DNA of 33,555 bases. Origin: Solirubrobacterales bacterium (GTDB lineage: Bacteria > Actinomycetota > Thermoleophilia > Solirubrobacterales > Solirubrobacteraceae). A program made the position numbers and the translations under genes. The notes under the pieces are model-generated. The model was not told the origin of the DNA and did not search any database. It worked only from the letters and a program-made list of their open reading frames with translations. The stretch's first letter is position 1. Every line of letters starts with the position of its first letter. Below, in pieces: positions 7,647-16,577 of the stretch. The DNA is taken from assembly GCA_019239445.1 (NCBI GenBank), contig JAFAZV010000084.1, forward strand, positions 1 to 33,555. The letters are read 5' to 3'.

Positions 7647-9860
7647 ATGATTGGCCTGAGTCGCTGGTGCATTGCTCATCGCCGTTGGGTCGTCGTGGGC
7701 TGGGTCCTCGCGGCCGTCCTCACGACCATGATCGCGAGTGCCGTCGGGCGGCACTACGCGACGAACTTCAGCCTCCCGGGGACAGAGTCACAGCAGGTCG
7801 TTGACCTGCTCAAGCGCGAGTTCCCCGCCCAGAGCGGTGATGTCGACTCGATCGTCTGGCATACCGCGAACGGCGTGGTGACGGCGCCCGCGGTGCGAGC
7901 GAAGATCGAGCCCCTGCTCGCGAAGGTGGCGACGATGCCGCACGTCGTAACCGTGATCAGCCCGTATTCAGCCGCCGGAGCGGTGCAGATCTCAAAGGAT
8001 CGACGAACGGCGTTCGCCACCCTCAACTACGACAAGCGCGCGAATCTGCTCCCGAACGACACCGGCAAACCGGTGCTGGACGCGATCGGAGCGATCAAGC
8101 TGCCCGGGCTCGAGATCGCCGCCGGAGGGCAGGTGATCGAACAGGCGCAGGGGTTCAGCATCGGTCCCGCAACCTCGGTAGGTGTGGTGGCGGCGCTCAT
8201 CATCCTGCTTCTGACCTTCGGGTCGCTGGTGGCGGCGGGGATGCCGATGATCACGGCCGGATTGGGGCTCATCACGGGGATCGCCCTCGTCGGATTGGCG
8301 ACTCACATCACGAGCATGTCCAACATCGCTCCCGAGCTCGCGGTCATGATCGGTCTCGGCGTCGGCATCGACTACGCGCTGTTCATCGTCACGCGCTTTC
8401 GGGAGAACTACAAGCGCAGCGGCGACGTGACTCTGGCCGTGATTGGGGCCATGGACACTTCGGGCCGAGCGATTCTGCTCGCCGGAACGACGGTGATCAT
8501 CGCGCTGCTCGGGATGTTCGCCACTGGCGTGAGCTTCATGTACGGCCTCGCGATCGCCTCGGTGGTGGCCGTCCTGCTCGTGATGGCGGCTTCGCTGACG
8601 GTCCTGCCGGCGATGCTCTCCGTCGTCGGTAAACGAGTCGCGCGCCCAGGGCGGGCGGCGCGGCGTCGAGAGGCCAGAGGGCAGCCTCCCAGGCCTTCGG
8701 CGTGGCGGCGCTGGAGCCAGCTGGTGCAGGCTCGGCCATGGCCACTCGCTGGCGTGTCACTGCTGGTGATGCTGGTGTTCCTGGTGCCGTTCTTCGCAAT
8801 GCGGCTGGAAACCAGCGACGCCGGGAACGATCCTCCCAACACGAGCACGAATCGCGCCTTCAATCTGCTCGCTGATGGGTTCGGGCCCGGCTTCAACGGT
8901 CCGCTGCTGATCACCACGCAGCTCTCGAGCCCAGCTCAGCGTCTGCAGCTTCCCGCCGTACGGGCGGCGGTCCAGCAGACGCCGGGCGTTGCCGTGGTGA
9001 CTGCGGCGCGGCTCTCGCCATCCGGGAGGGTCGCGGTGATGAACGCCTACCCGACCTCGGCGCCCCAGGCGCAGGCGACAACTGACCTCGTCAAGCGGCT
9101 GCGGACCAACGTACTGCCACCGCTCGCGGATCGGTTTGGCTCGCGGCCGCTGGTCGGCGGCTTCACGGCCGGATCGATCGACTTCTCGCAAGTGCTGTCG
9201 AGCAAGCTGCCGCTGTTCGTCGGGCTCGTCGTCGTGCTCTCGGCGCTGCTCCTGTTCGTGATCTTCCGCTCGATCGTCATCCCGATTCAGGCCGCGCTGA
9301 TGAACCTGCTCAGCATCGCAGGCGCCCTCGGCGTGACCGTGCTCGTCTTCCAGGAGGGCTTCCTGGCCGGAGCGCTCGGGATCTCGAAGGGACCGGTTGA
9401 ACCTTGGGTCCCCGTGCTGATGTTCGCCGTCGTGTTCGGGTTGTCGATGGATTACGAGGTGTTCCTCATCTCACGGGTGCGTGAAGAGTGGATTCGCCAA
9501 CGCGACGCCACGGCAGCGGTGACGGATGGGATCGCGCTCACGGGCCGGGTGATCAGTGCCGCGGCCGCGATCATGATCTGCGTGTTTCTGTCGTTCATGC
9601 TCGGCGACGAGCGTTCGGTCAAGGAGTTCGGATTCGGGCTCGCCGCGGCAGTGTTCCTTGACGCGATCGTCATCCGCTGCGTGCTGCTCCCAGCGATCCT
9701 CGAGCTGCTCGGGGAGCGGACCTGGTGGCTCCCGCACTGGCTCGACGCGCGCCTGCCGCGGATTCGCATCGAGGGTCACGCCGCCGAGACCGATGCGCTC
9801 GCGGCGCAGCTGTCCGGCGAGGAGCGTGCTGCGCCCACACCGAGCGGGACGCGAAGCTAA
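7647..9860 (+). CDS. MMPL family (RND superfamily) transporter
   Basis: Two RND halves: 'PELAVMIGLGVGIDYALFIVTRFREN' and 'VLMFAVVFGLSMDYEVFLISRVREEW'. Start at MIGLSRWCIAHRR. Confidence 0.95.
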   Translation: MIGLSRWCIAHRRWVVVGWVLAAVLTTMIASAVGRHYATNFSLPGTESQQVVDLLKREFPAQSGDVDSIVWHTANGVVTAPAVRAKIEPLLAKVATMPHVVTVISPYSAAGAVQISKDRRTAFATLNYDKRANLLPNDTGKPVLDAIGAIKLPGLEIAAGGQVIEQAQGFSIGPATSVGVVAALIILLLTFGSLVAAGMPMITAGLGLITGIALVGLATHITSMSNIAPELAVMIGLGVGIDYALFIVTRFRENYKRSGDVTLAVIGAMDTSGRAILLAGTTVIIALLGMFATGVSFMYGLAIASVVAVLLVMAASLTVLPAMLSVVGKRVARPGRAARRREARGQPPRPSAWRRWSQLVQARPWPLAGVSLLVMLVFLVPFFAMRLETSDAGNDPPNTSTNRAFNLLADGFGPGFNGPLLITTQLSSPAQRLQLPAVRAAVQQTPGVAVVTAARLSPSGRVAVMNAYPTSAPQAQATTDLVKRLRTNVLPPLADRFGSRPLVGGFTAGSIDFSQVLSSKLPLFVGLVVVLSALLLFVIFRSIVIPIQAALMNLLSIAGALGVTVLVFQEGFLAGALGISKGPVEPWVPVLMFAVVFGLSMDYEVFLISRVREEWIRQRDATAAVTDGIALTGRVISAAAAIMICVFLSFMLGDERSVKEFGFGLAAAVFLDAIVIRCVLLPAILELLGERTWWLPHWLDARLPRIRIEGHAAETDALAAQLSGEERAAPTPSGTRS

Positions 9861-9891
9861 GGCGTCTGGTGGACGTCCGGCGGACCGCCGC

Positions 9892-9954
9892 CGGCGCATT
9901 ACCGGCTGCGCCGCGGGTCGGTTCTCGTGCCGGTGCCTGCGAGATAATGCGCCG
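9892..9954. repeat. Nested inverted repeats in the 5' region of the Thr-rich gene
   Basis: CGGCGCATTA (9892-9901) pairs perfectly with TAATGCGCCG (9945-9954). Inside it ACCGGC (9901-9906) pairs with GCCGGT (9929-9934). Confidence 0.6.
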
Positions 9955-9962
9955 ACCGGCCG

Positions 9963-10394
9963 ATGAGCCACCGAGACCCTCCGCCGCCTGGTGGCGAGCC
10001 GCCAGAGAGATCTAGCGATCCCAACGCGCCTCCGTACCGCGCTCTACCGCCGGAGGCGAGCGGCCCTCCGCCCCCCTACGACGATCCCGCACACCGCGAC
10101 AACCGTCAGCTGGCGATGCTGGTGGCGATTGCCGTTGCGATCGCGGCGATCGTCGGCCTCGTGCTGGTCGCTACCGTCGGCGGAACGTCGAGCTCGACGA
10201 CGACGTCTAGGGTGACGACGACGTCCGTCAGCGTCAGCAAGACAACTGTCACCAAGCCGACCACTCGAACCGCAACCACGACTGAGACGACGAGCCGGAC
10301 GGTGACCTCGTCGCGGACAAGCACGATCACCTCGACCAAGACCCTGACGAGCACGACTACTTCGAGTCCGACAACGACGACGACGACGAGGTAG
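9963..10394 (+). CDS. Single-pass membrane protein with Pro-rich cytoplasmic N-terminus and Ser/Thr-rich C-terminal tail
   Basis: Pro-rich N-terminus (MSHRDPPPPGGEPPER), TM 'LAMLVAIAVAIAAIVGLVLVATVGG', then a Thr/Ser-dominated tail (TTTSRVTTTSVSVSKTTVTKPTTRTATTTETTSRT...TTTTTTR). Confidence 0.72.
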   Translation: MSHRDPPPPGGEPPERSSDPNAPPYRALPPEASGPPPPYDDPAHRDNRQLAMLVAIAVAIAAIVGLVLVATVGGTSSSTTTSRVTTTSVSVSKTTVTKPTTRTATTTETTSRTVTSSRTSTITSTKTLTSTTTSSPTTTTTTR

Positions 10395-10474
10395 TGTCGT
10401 TCGCCCGGGAAGGGTCAGCTCAGCTCGAACCGGTCGCGCGCTCGGCCGTCCACGCTGAGGGACCTGACCGGCAC

Positions 10475-10927
10475 CTACTGCCGCCGCCGGCGAGCGCACC
10501 GCTTGCACACGCCGACAATCGCGAAGTGGGTGAAGCCCGCCCGGAAGCCGAATTCGCGCTCGAGGTGACTGCGGACCGGGTCGAGGTCGTGGGTCGCGAC
10601 TGGGGTCACGTTCTCGCAACGCTCGCAGTACAGGTACTCGAACTCCCGCCGACCGGCGAGCACGTACAGGCCGGCGCCGTGTCCGAGGTGGACGTGGCGG
10701 ACGACGCCGAAGCGCTCGAGCAGCTCAAGGTTCCGGTACACCGACGTCGTATCGACTGCCAGTTCACGCGCGAGCTGTTGCGCCGACACCGGGCCTTCGG
10801 CTGCAAACAGCGCTTGTAGCACCAGCCGGCGCGCGGTCGAGACGCGCAGTCCTCGAGCCCGCATCGCGGCGATCGCCTCCTCGACGGTGGCGAAGTGCCG
10901 TGGAGCTGTCTGCGGGGCGGCCGTCAA
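10475..10927 (-). CDS. Fur family metal-responsive transcriptional regulator
   Basis: 'AMRARGLRVSTARRLVLQALFAAEGPVSAQQLARELAVDTTSVYRNLELLERFGVVRHVHLGHG' winged helix; zinc Cys pairs 'YCERCENV' and 'VCKRCARR'. Confidence 0.92.
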   Translation of the reverse strand: MTAAPQTAPRHFATVEEAIAAMRARGLRVSTARRLVLQALFAAEGPVSAQQLARELAVDTTSVYRNLELLERFGVVRHVHLGHGAGLYVLAGRREFEYLYCERCENVTPVATHDLDPVRSHLEREFGFRAGFTHFAIVGVCKRCARRRRQ

Positions 10928-10983
10928 GTGGCTCGCGGCTGGTTCGGCCGGCAGGCGGTCAACGTCGAACCGCCATCTTATTA

Positions 10984-12132
10984 CTAGTCACGCTCGCCGC
11001 TGGCGCGTGCACGCGCCATCTCCAGCCCGAGCGTCCAGCGCTCTTCGATGCGCGCGAAGCGCCAGACGGCAAGCGCGAGCATCCAGGTGAAGACGAACAT
11101 CCCAACGATGATGAACCCGGCGGTGTTGACGTTGAAGTTCTGAAACCAGTCGACCAGTGAGCCGTGAAGACCGAGCTTGTCGGTCAACAGCCCGACCAGC
11201 TCGATGGTGCCGATGAACAAGGCAACGGCGACAGAAAGACCGGTGATCGTGATGTTGTAGTACACCTTGCGCACCGGCTTTGAGAACGCCCAGCCGTAGG
11301 CGAAGTTCATAAACGACCCGTCGATCGTGTCCAGCAGCGACATCCCGGCGGCAAACAAGATCGGCAGGCACAGGATCGCGTAGAACGGCAAGCCCGCCGC
11401 GCCGGCGCCCGCGGCAAGAACGAGCAGCGCGATCTCGGTCGCTGTATCGAAGCCGAGGCCGAACAGCACCCCGAGCGGGTACATCTGCCACGGCTCACGG
11501 ATCTTGTTCATCCGCCGGCCGAAGAAGCGATTCATCAACCCGCGCGAGTTCAGCTGCTCCTCGAGCTCCTGCTCGTTATAGGTGCCGCGGCGCATCTCGA
11601 AAAAGATCCGCACGACGCTGACCAGAATCAGGAGGTTGAGAATCGCGATCAGGTAGAGAAACGACCCCGACACCGTCGTGCCGATCACGTTGGTCGCCTT
11701 GTGAAGCGTCGAGCCGTCGTTCTGCACCGGACCGCTGAGCGCGCGCACCCCCACCGAGAGCAGGAACGCGAGCGCGAAGACGACCGTCGAATGCCCCAGC
11801 GAGAAGAAGAAGCCGACGCTTAGCGGGCGCTTGCCCTCACTCATCATCTTGCGCGTCGTATTGTCGATCGCAGCGATGTGGTCGGCATCAAACGCGTGGC
11901 GCAGACCCAGCGTGTAGGCCGTGATCCCCGTGCCGATCGCGAACGTCCCGGCAGCGCCGAGCTTGAAGTGCTGCGGCACCACGAGCAGGATCAAGATCCC
12001 AAACCCGACGACATGCAGGCCGACGATGGCCGCCGCCATGGCACCGGCGCGACGCCATTCGGCCGGGCTCATCGATGCCTTGACGTGCGCAAAACGCGAA
12101 GCTCGCGACAACGTGAGAGACGAGGCTTCCAT
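10984..12132 (-). CDS. HoxN/HupN/NixA (NiCoT) family nickel/cobalt transporter
   Basis: Signature 'GLRHAFDADHIAAIDNTTR' (HX4DH), plus 'LGHSTVVFAL', 'LGFDTATEIALL', 'GMSLLDTIDGSFM'. RBS GGAG before ATG at 12132. Confidence 0.95.
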   Translation of the reverse strand: MEASSLTLSRASRFAHVKASMSPAEWRRAGAMAAAIVGLHVVGFGILILLVVPQHFKLGAAGTFAIGTGITAYTLGLRHAFDADHIAAIDNTTRKMMSEGKRPLSVGFFFSLGHSTVVFALAFLLSVGVRALSGPVQNDGSTLHKATNVIGTTVSGSFLYLIAILNLLILVSVVRIFFEMRRGTYNEQELEEQLNSRGLMNRFFGRRMNKIREPWQMYPLGVLFGLGFDTATEIALLVLAAGAGAAGLPFYAILCLPILFAAGMSLLDTIDGSFMNFAYGWAFSKPVRKVYYNITITGLSVAVALFIGTIELVGLLTDKLGLHGSLVDWFQNFNVNTAGFIIVGMFVFTWMLALAVWRFARIEERWTLGLEMARARASGERD

Positions 12133-12193
12133 CACAATCTCCTCTCCGCGCGCCGTGCCACCGGTCGCGCGCGCACCTGCGCCGAACCTAGCG

Positions 12194-12232
12194 ACCACCA
12201 AGTGGTTATTGCAACCGTCTGGTAATTGCGAT
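12194..12232. promoter_or_regulatory. Candidate metal-regulator operator/promoter region upstream of the NiCoT gene
   Basis: Direct repeat TGGTTATTGC (12203-12212) / TGGTAATTGC (12220-12229), 17-bp periodicity, 9/10 identity. Adjacent palindrome ACCAC-CAA-GTGGT. Confidence 0.35.
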
Positions 12233-12326
12233 GACTCAGGCCGAGGGCGTGCACCGGCTGCGCCGGTAGCTGCCCCCGAGCTAGGCTCCGCAGTCCGCCC
12301 GGCTCGACACTGTTTTTCTTGCTTGC

Positions 12327-12344
12327 GACCGGCGTTTGCCGGTC
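12327..12344. terminator. Hairpin GACCGGC-GTTT-GCCGGTC downstream of GH15 gene
   Basis: Perfect 7-bp stem and 4-nt loop in the intergenic region between GH15 (ends 12393) and NiCoT. No U-tract on the minus strand. Confidence 0.4.
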
Positions 12345-12392
12345 TGACCCGCTATACGGAGCCGGGCTCGTCGCGGATCAGCGCGCAGCCGA

Positions 12393-14333
12393 TCACGCCG
12401 CGCCACTGTACTGGGGCAGGATCTCCCAGAACGCGATCCGGATAGCTGCCTCGAGGAGCGCGAGGTGCGAGAAAGCCTGCGGGAAGTTGCCCAGGTGGCG
12501 GCCCGTGTCCACATCGAACTCTTCGGCGTAAAGGCCGAGCGGGGACGCGATCTTCAGCAGCCGCTCCATCAGGTCCCGTGCCCGCTGGAGCTCGCCCACG
12601 ATCACCAAGGCCGAGACGAGCCAGAACGAGCAGATCAGGAATGTTCCCTCCTTGCCCGAGAGGCCGTCATCGGTCTCATCGGTGCGATAGCGCAGGACGA
12701 AGCCGTTCTCCGTCAAATCGGAGTCGATCGCATCCACCGTGTTGCGCAGCCGCGCGTCGCCGCGGGGCAGGAAGCCGAACATCGCGGCCAGCAGCACCGA
12801 GGCGTCGAGGGCGTCCGTCTCGTAGTGCTGTCGCAGCACCCCGGCGTCGCTGACACCTCGCGTCAGCACCTCGTTGCGGATCTCCTCGGCCGTAGCGGCC
12901 CAGGAGGACGTAAGCGCGTCGTCGCCTCGGATCTCTGCGAGCTTGGCTGCGCGATCCATCGCGACCCAGCACATGAGCTTCGACGAGACGTAGTGCTTCG
13001 GTTCGCCGCGGGCTTCCCAAATGCCCTGATCCGGCCGCTGCCACACCTCGGTGGCACACCGGGCCTGCGCCTCGACCACCGGCCAAAGCCGTCGCGGAAG
13101 GCGCTGGCTGCGCTGAGTGTGCAGGAAGATCGAGTCGAGCACGGCCCCGAACACGTCGTTCTGGCGCTGGTCGAAGGCGCCGTTGCCAACGCGCACCGGC
13201 CGCGCGCCGGCGTAGCCCGAGAGATCGTCGCGAATCTGCTCGGTCAAATCTCGCCGTCCATCGATGCCGTACATGATCTGCAGCGAACCGTCGGGGTTCG
13301 GCTCGAGATCGGCCACGAACTGCATGAACTCGTCCGCCTCCCAGTCGAGATCGAGCCCGTGCAGCGCGCGCAGCGTGAACGTCGAGTCGCGCATCCACGC
13401 GAAGCGATAGTCCCAGTTGCGTTCGCCGCCGGGCGTCTCGGGGAGCGAGGTAGTGAGCGCCGCGGCGGTGGCGCCGGTCGGCATGTAGGTGAGCCCTTTC
13501 ACGACCAGCGCGGAGCGCTGAATCGGATCGCGCCAACGATGATCGGGGATGCGCGCCCGACCGAGCCACGAGCGCCAGAACGTCGACGTCGTGGCGAGGC
13601 GCGCATTAGCGTCATCGACATCGGCGGGACCCTCCAGCTGCTCGGACCACGACAGGGAGCAAAACGCCTGATCGCCCTGGCGCAGGACATGCCGCGCCCG
13701 TACTCGGCCTCCTTCGACGCCTAGTGCCAGATCGGTGCGCAGGCGGATCGTCTGGCCTGCACCCGTGGCGTCGGCGCTGTGTCGGTCGTCATCGGTCAGG
13801 CTCCACTCGGCCGGTGCGCGGCCATAGTCGAAGGCGGGTTCGCAGATCAGCTCGAGCTCCACCTCGCCGTCGATGCAGACGACGCCTCGCACGAGCAGGT
13901 GTCCAGCATCGTCGTCGGTGGGAGGCCGCGTGTGGGGTGTGACTGCGTCCTCGTGGCGCCGCGGTCCCATGATCAGGGCGTCGCGCACGACGATCCAGCC
14001 ATGGGGGGTCTTCCAGGTTGTGTTGAGCACGTTGGTGCCGGGCTCGTAGATCCGCGCGGTCGGATGGTCGATCCCGTAGGGACCGAAGCGGAAGCTGCCG
14101 GCTTGGCGGTCGAGCAGCGCCCCGAACACGCTCGGCGCGTCGAAACGGGGAACGCAGAGCCAGTCGACAGCTCCGTCGGGCGCGATCAGGGCGCCGGTGT
14201 GGCAGTCCGACAGGAACGCGTACTCGTCGATGCCGGGAAATGGCGAGGGCGCGGCCGCGCTCTGCGGCCGGCTCGCCGGCGCCTGTTCGGCCGCCGGGTC
14301 GGCAGCTGAGCTGGATTCTGCGGATGTCGTCAT
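12393..14333 (-). CDS. Glycoside hydrolase family 15 protein (glucoamylase / trehalase-like)
   Basis: 'YAFLSDCHTGALIAPDGAVDWLCVPRFDAPSVFGALLDRQAGSFRFGP', 'ERNWDYRFAWMRDSTFTLRAL', 'GKEGTFLICSFWLVSALV'. Confidence 0.95.
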   Translation of the reverse strand: MTTSAESSSAADPAAEQAPASRPQSAAAPSPFPGIDEYAFLSDCHTGALIAPDGAVDWLCVPRFDAPSVFGALLDRQAGSFRFGPYGIDHPTARIYEPGTNVLNTTWKTPHGWIVVRDALIMGPRRHEDAVTPHTRPPTDDDAGHLLVRGVVCIDGEVELELICEPAFDYGRAPAEWSLTDDDRHSADATGAGQTIRLRTDLALGVEGGRVRARHVLRQGDQAFCSLSWSEQLEGPADVDDANARLATTSTFWRSWLGRARIPDHRWRDPIQRSALVVKGLTYMPTGATAAALTTSLPETPGGERNWDYRFAWMRDSTFTLRALHGLDLDWEADEFMQFVADLEPNPDGSLQIMYGIDGRRDLTEQIRDDLSGYAGARPVRVGNGAFDQRQNDVFGAVLDSIFLHTQRSQRLPRRLWPVVEAQARCATEVWQRPDQGIWEARGEPKHYVSSKLMCWVAMDRAAKLAEIRGDDALTSSWAATAEEIRNEVLTRGVSDAGVLRQHYETDALDASVLLAAMFGFLPRGDARLRNTVDAIDSDLTENGFVLRYRTDETDDGLSGKEGTFLICSFWLVSALVIVGELQRARDLMERLLKIASPLGLYAEEFDVDTGRHLGNFPQAFSHLALLEAAIRIAFWEILPQYSGAA

Positions 14334-14408
14334 CGGGCCACCTTCAATCGGGCGAGGGTGGATCGGATCCCTCGCGGCGGGTGAATGTGGCGATCCTAAC
14401 CTCGCGCG

Positions 14409-16448
14409 CTATACGAGGGGACAGAAGAGCGCTCGCCGCGCCGCCTCGCCCGCGGTGCTCTCGTAGTAGACGTGCAGCGAGGCGGTATAGATGGTGTCGC
14501 CAGAGGCGCGAGCCGAGCTGGTCGCGGCGGCCTGAGCGCCGAACAGCGGACCGCAGAGCGCCGGCGCCGTTGCTTCGCCCGGCAGCGAATTGTTCAGCTC
14601 ACTGCGGTCGAGAACGTTGTCGTAAATGCCATTGTGGTTGTAATCGATTCCGTGCACGACGACGACGGCGTTGCCGGCGCGAATGGCATCGGCCACGCCG
14701 GGAGGTAACGTGATCGTGCGCCTGTAGCGGATATCGCCGACTGAGGGGTAGCGGGGGAAGTCGATGATGCTCTTGGGGCTCGTGTCGCCGCGGAGGGTCA
14801 ACGACGTTTGTGGCGGCCCGTAGAACTTGATCCCGTCGGTCGTGCTGATCGCGAGGTTGCCGTTGTGCCGGCGTGCCGCCGAGGCGGGCGGGCAGATGCC
14901 CTGACCGCCGGCGTGGATGTGCATCGCGTGCGGTTGGCCATTCAGCAGCCCATTCGTGTCGAGCGTGACGGCCAACGTGTCGCCGTGCAAACGCAGCTGC
15001 GCGGTGCCGCTGCCGGTCACCCGGTTGGTCGGCACCGGGTGCGCAGCGGCGAGGAAGCGCTCCGCGGCGGGGGTGGCCTGCTGAGCCGAGTTTGAGCCGC
15101 CCGAGGTGAGGGCGATCACGACGGCCGCGACCGCTATCAGCAGGACCGGCAGCGCATAGAGGAACCGCGGAAAGCGGCGGCCTGTGGGGCGCGGGGGTGG
15201 GCCTTGGGGTGGGGGAGCCGGCGGCGTCAAGTGCGGCGGCCCGCCGGCCGGGGCCGCGCTCGGCGCGGTGCTCGGCGGTTGCGTTGGCGCCGCGGTGCTC
15301 GGCGGGCCCGTTGGCGCCCCGGCGCTCGGCGGTCGCGCTGGCGCCGCGGTCGGCGGCACGCCGGACGAGGCGGTCGAGTCGGGACCGAGCGACCCGATCG
15401 TCGTCTCCGGAAGCGCCGCGTCCGCGGGATCGGGCGGTAGCGCGCGGCCGATCGCCAACGCCTCGTCGACCTGAGACGGCCGCGCCTCGTCGATCTGAGA
15501 CGGCCGCGCCTCGTCGATCTGAGACGGACGCGCCTCGTCGATCTGAGACGGACGCGCCTCGCCCGTCGCGACCATCGTGGCGGGGCCGGTGTAGCGGCGC
15601 CCCCGGAGTGCGGCCGTCGCGTCACGCGCGAAGTCGCCGGCCGACAAGTAGCGCTCTGCCGGCTCCTTGGCCATCGCTTTGTGGAGGACCTCGGAGAAGG
15701 TCGGATACGGAGTTGATATTTCGTCTTGGAGCGGCGGCGGCGGCTCGTGAACGTGCGCGAACAGCTTCGCCACGGAGTTCTCGCGCTCGTAAGGCACCTT
15801 TCCGGTGAGCATCTGGAAGAACACGCAGCCGAGCGCGTAAACGTCGGTCCGGGCATCGGTGCGGGTTCCCGTGATCTGCTCCGGCGACATGTAGTCGACG
15901 GTTCCGACTACCGCGCCTTGCGCCGTCAGTCCGCCCATCGTGTCGAACCGCTTCGCGACGCCGAAGTCGGTGAGATAGGCGTGCTCCTGGCCGTCGCGAA
16001 CGGTCAACAGGACGTTCGCCGGCTTGACGTCCCGGTGCACGAGGCCGCGCTCGTGCGCCGCATCGAGTGCGGCGGACAGCTGCTCGAGGATGTCGACCGC
16101 GCGCTCCGGCTCGAACGCGCCCGAGCGCTTGAGCAGGTCACGCAGGTCGGTGCCGACGACGTAGTCCATGACGAAGAACAGCAGCCCGTCCTGCTCGCCG
16201 GCGTAGTGGATGGCGACGACGTTGGGATGGCTGATCGACGCGGCGACGCGCATCTCGCGTTTGAAGCGCTCGCGGAACGCGTCGTCTTCGGCGAGGTCAG
16301 GCGCCAGTACCTTGAGCGCGTAGATGCGGTTGAGCGCGACATTGGTCGCCCGGTAGACGACGCCCATGCCGCCCCGGCTGATCAGCTCATCGATGCGATA
16401 GCCGCCGATCACCGAACCGCGCTCGAGCTGACCGCCACGCAGTTGCAT
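14409..16448 (-). CDS. Transmembrane Ser/Thr protein kinase (PknB-type) with extracellular CHRD-like domain
   Basis: Kinase motifs 'HRDVKPANVLL', 'DFGVAKRFD', 'MSPEQITG'; Pro/Ala linker; TM 'FLYALPVLLIAVAAVVIAL'; then 'RLHGDTLAVTLDTNGLLNGQPHAMHIHAGGQGICPP...VVVVHGIDYNHNGIYDN'. Start at MQLRGGQLERGS. Confidence 0.92.
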   Translation of the reverse strand: MQLRGGQLERGSVIGGYRIDELISRGGMGVVYRATNVALNRIYALKVLAPDLAEDDAFRERFKREMRVAASISHPNVVAIHYAGEQDGLLFFVMDYVVGTDLRDLLKRSGAFEPERAVDILEQLSAALDAAHERGLVHRDVKPANVLLTVRDGQEHAYLTDFGVAKRFDTMGGLTAQGAVVGTVDYMSPEQITGTRTDARTDVYALGCVFFQMLTGKVPYERENSVAKLFAHVHEPPPPLQDEISTPYPTFSEVLHKAMAKEPAERYLSAGDFARDATAALRGRRYTGPATMVATGEARPSQIDEARPSQIDEARPSQIDEARPSQVDEALAIGRALPPDPADAALPETTIGSLGPDSTASSGVPPTAAPARPPSAGAPTGPPSTAAPTQPPSTAPSAAPAGGPPHLTPPAPPPQGPPPRPTGRRFPRFLYALPVLLIAVAAVVIALTSGGSNSAQQATPAAERFLAAAHPVPTNRVTGSGTAQLRLHGDTLAVTLDTNGLLNGQPHAMHIHAGGQGICPPASAARRHNGNLAISTTDGIKFYGPPQTSLTLRGDTSPKSIIDFPRYPSVGDIRYRRTITLPPGVADAIRAGNAVVVVHGIDYNHNGIYDNVLDRSELNNSLPGEATAPALCGPLFGAQAAATSSARASGDTIYTASLHVYYESTAGEAARRALFCPLV
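15463..15558. repeat. Four 24-bp tandem repeats encoding (EARPSQ[I/V]D)4 in the kinase linker
   Basis: TCGTCGA(C/T)CTGAGACGG(C/A)CGCGCC units at 15463, 15487, 15511 and 15535; nearly identical. Confidence 0.92.
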
Positions 16449-16577
16449 CACGCTCCTTCTGCGCTCGCCGGTCCAGGCCGATCCAGGCACACGGCTTGCA
16501 TCGTCGTTTTCGAGACTAACGACGCCATATTCGCTGTCAAGCTTCCAACGCCGAGCGGACGCCGCTCCGGAGATTGG

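Noticed and set aside
12465-13724. 419-aa plus-strand ORF opposite GH15
   Set aside because: Antisense to the conserved GH15 frame; no recognisable motifs.
15463-15558. Short regular repeats as a possible CRISPR array
   Set aside because: 24-bp units are directly contiguous with no unique spacers and are in frame within a kinase gene; no cas genes seen.
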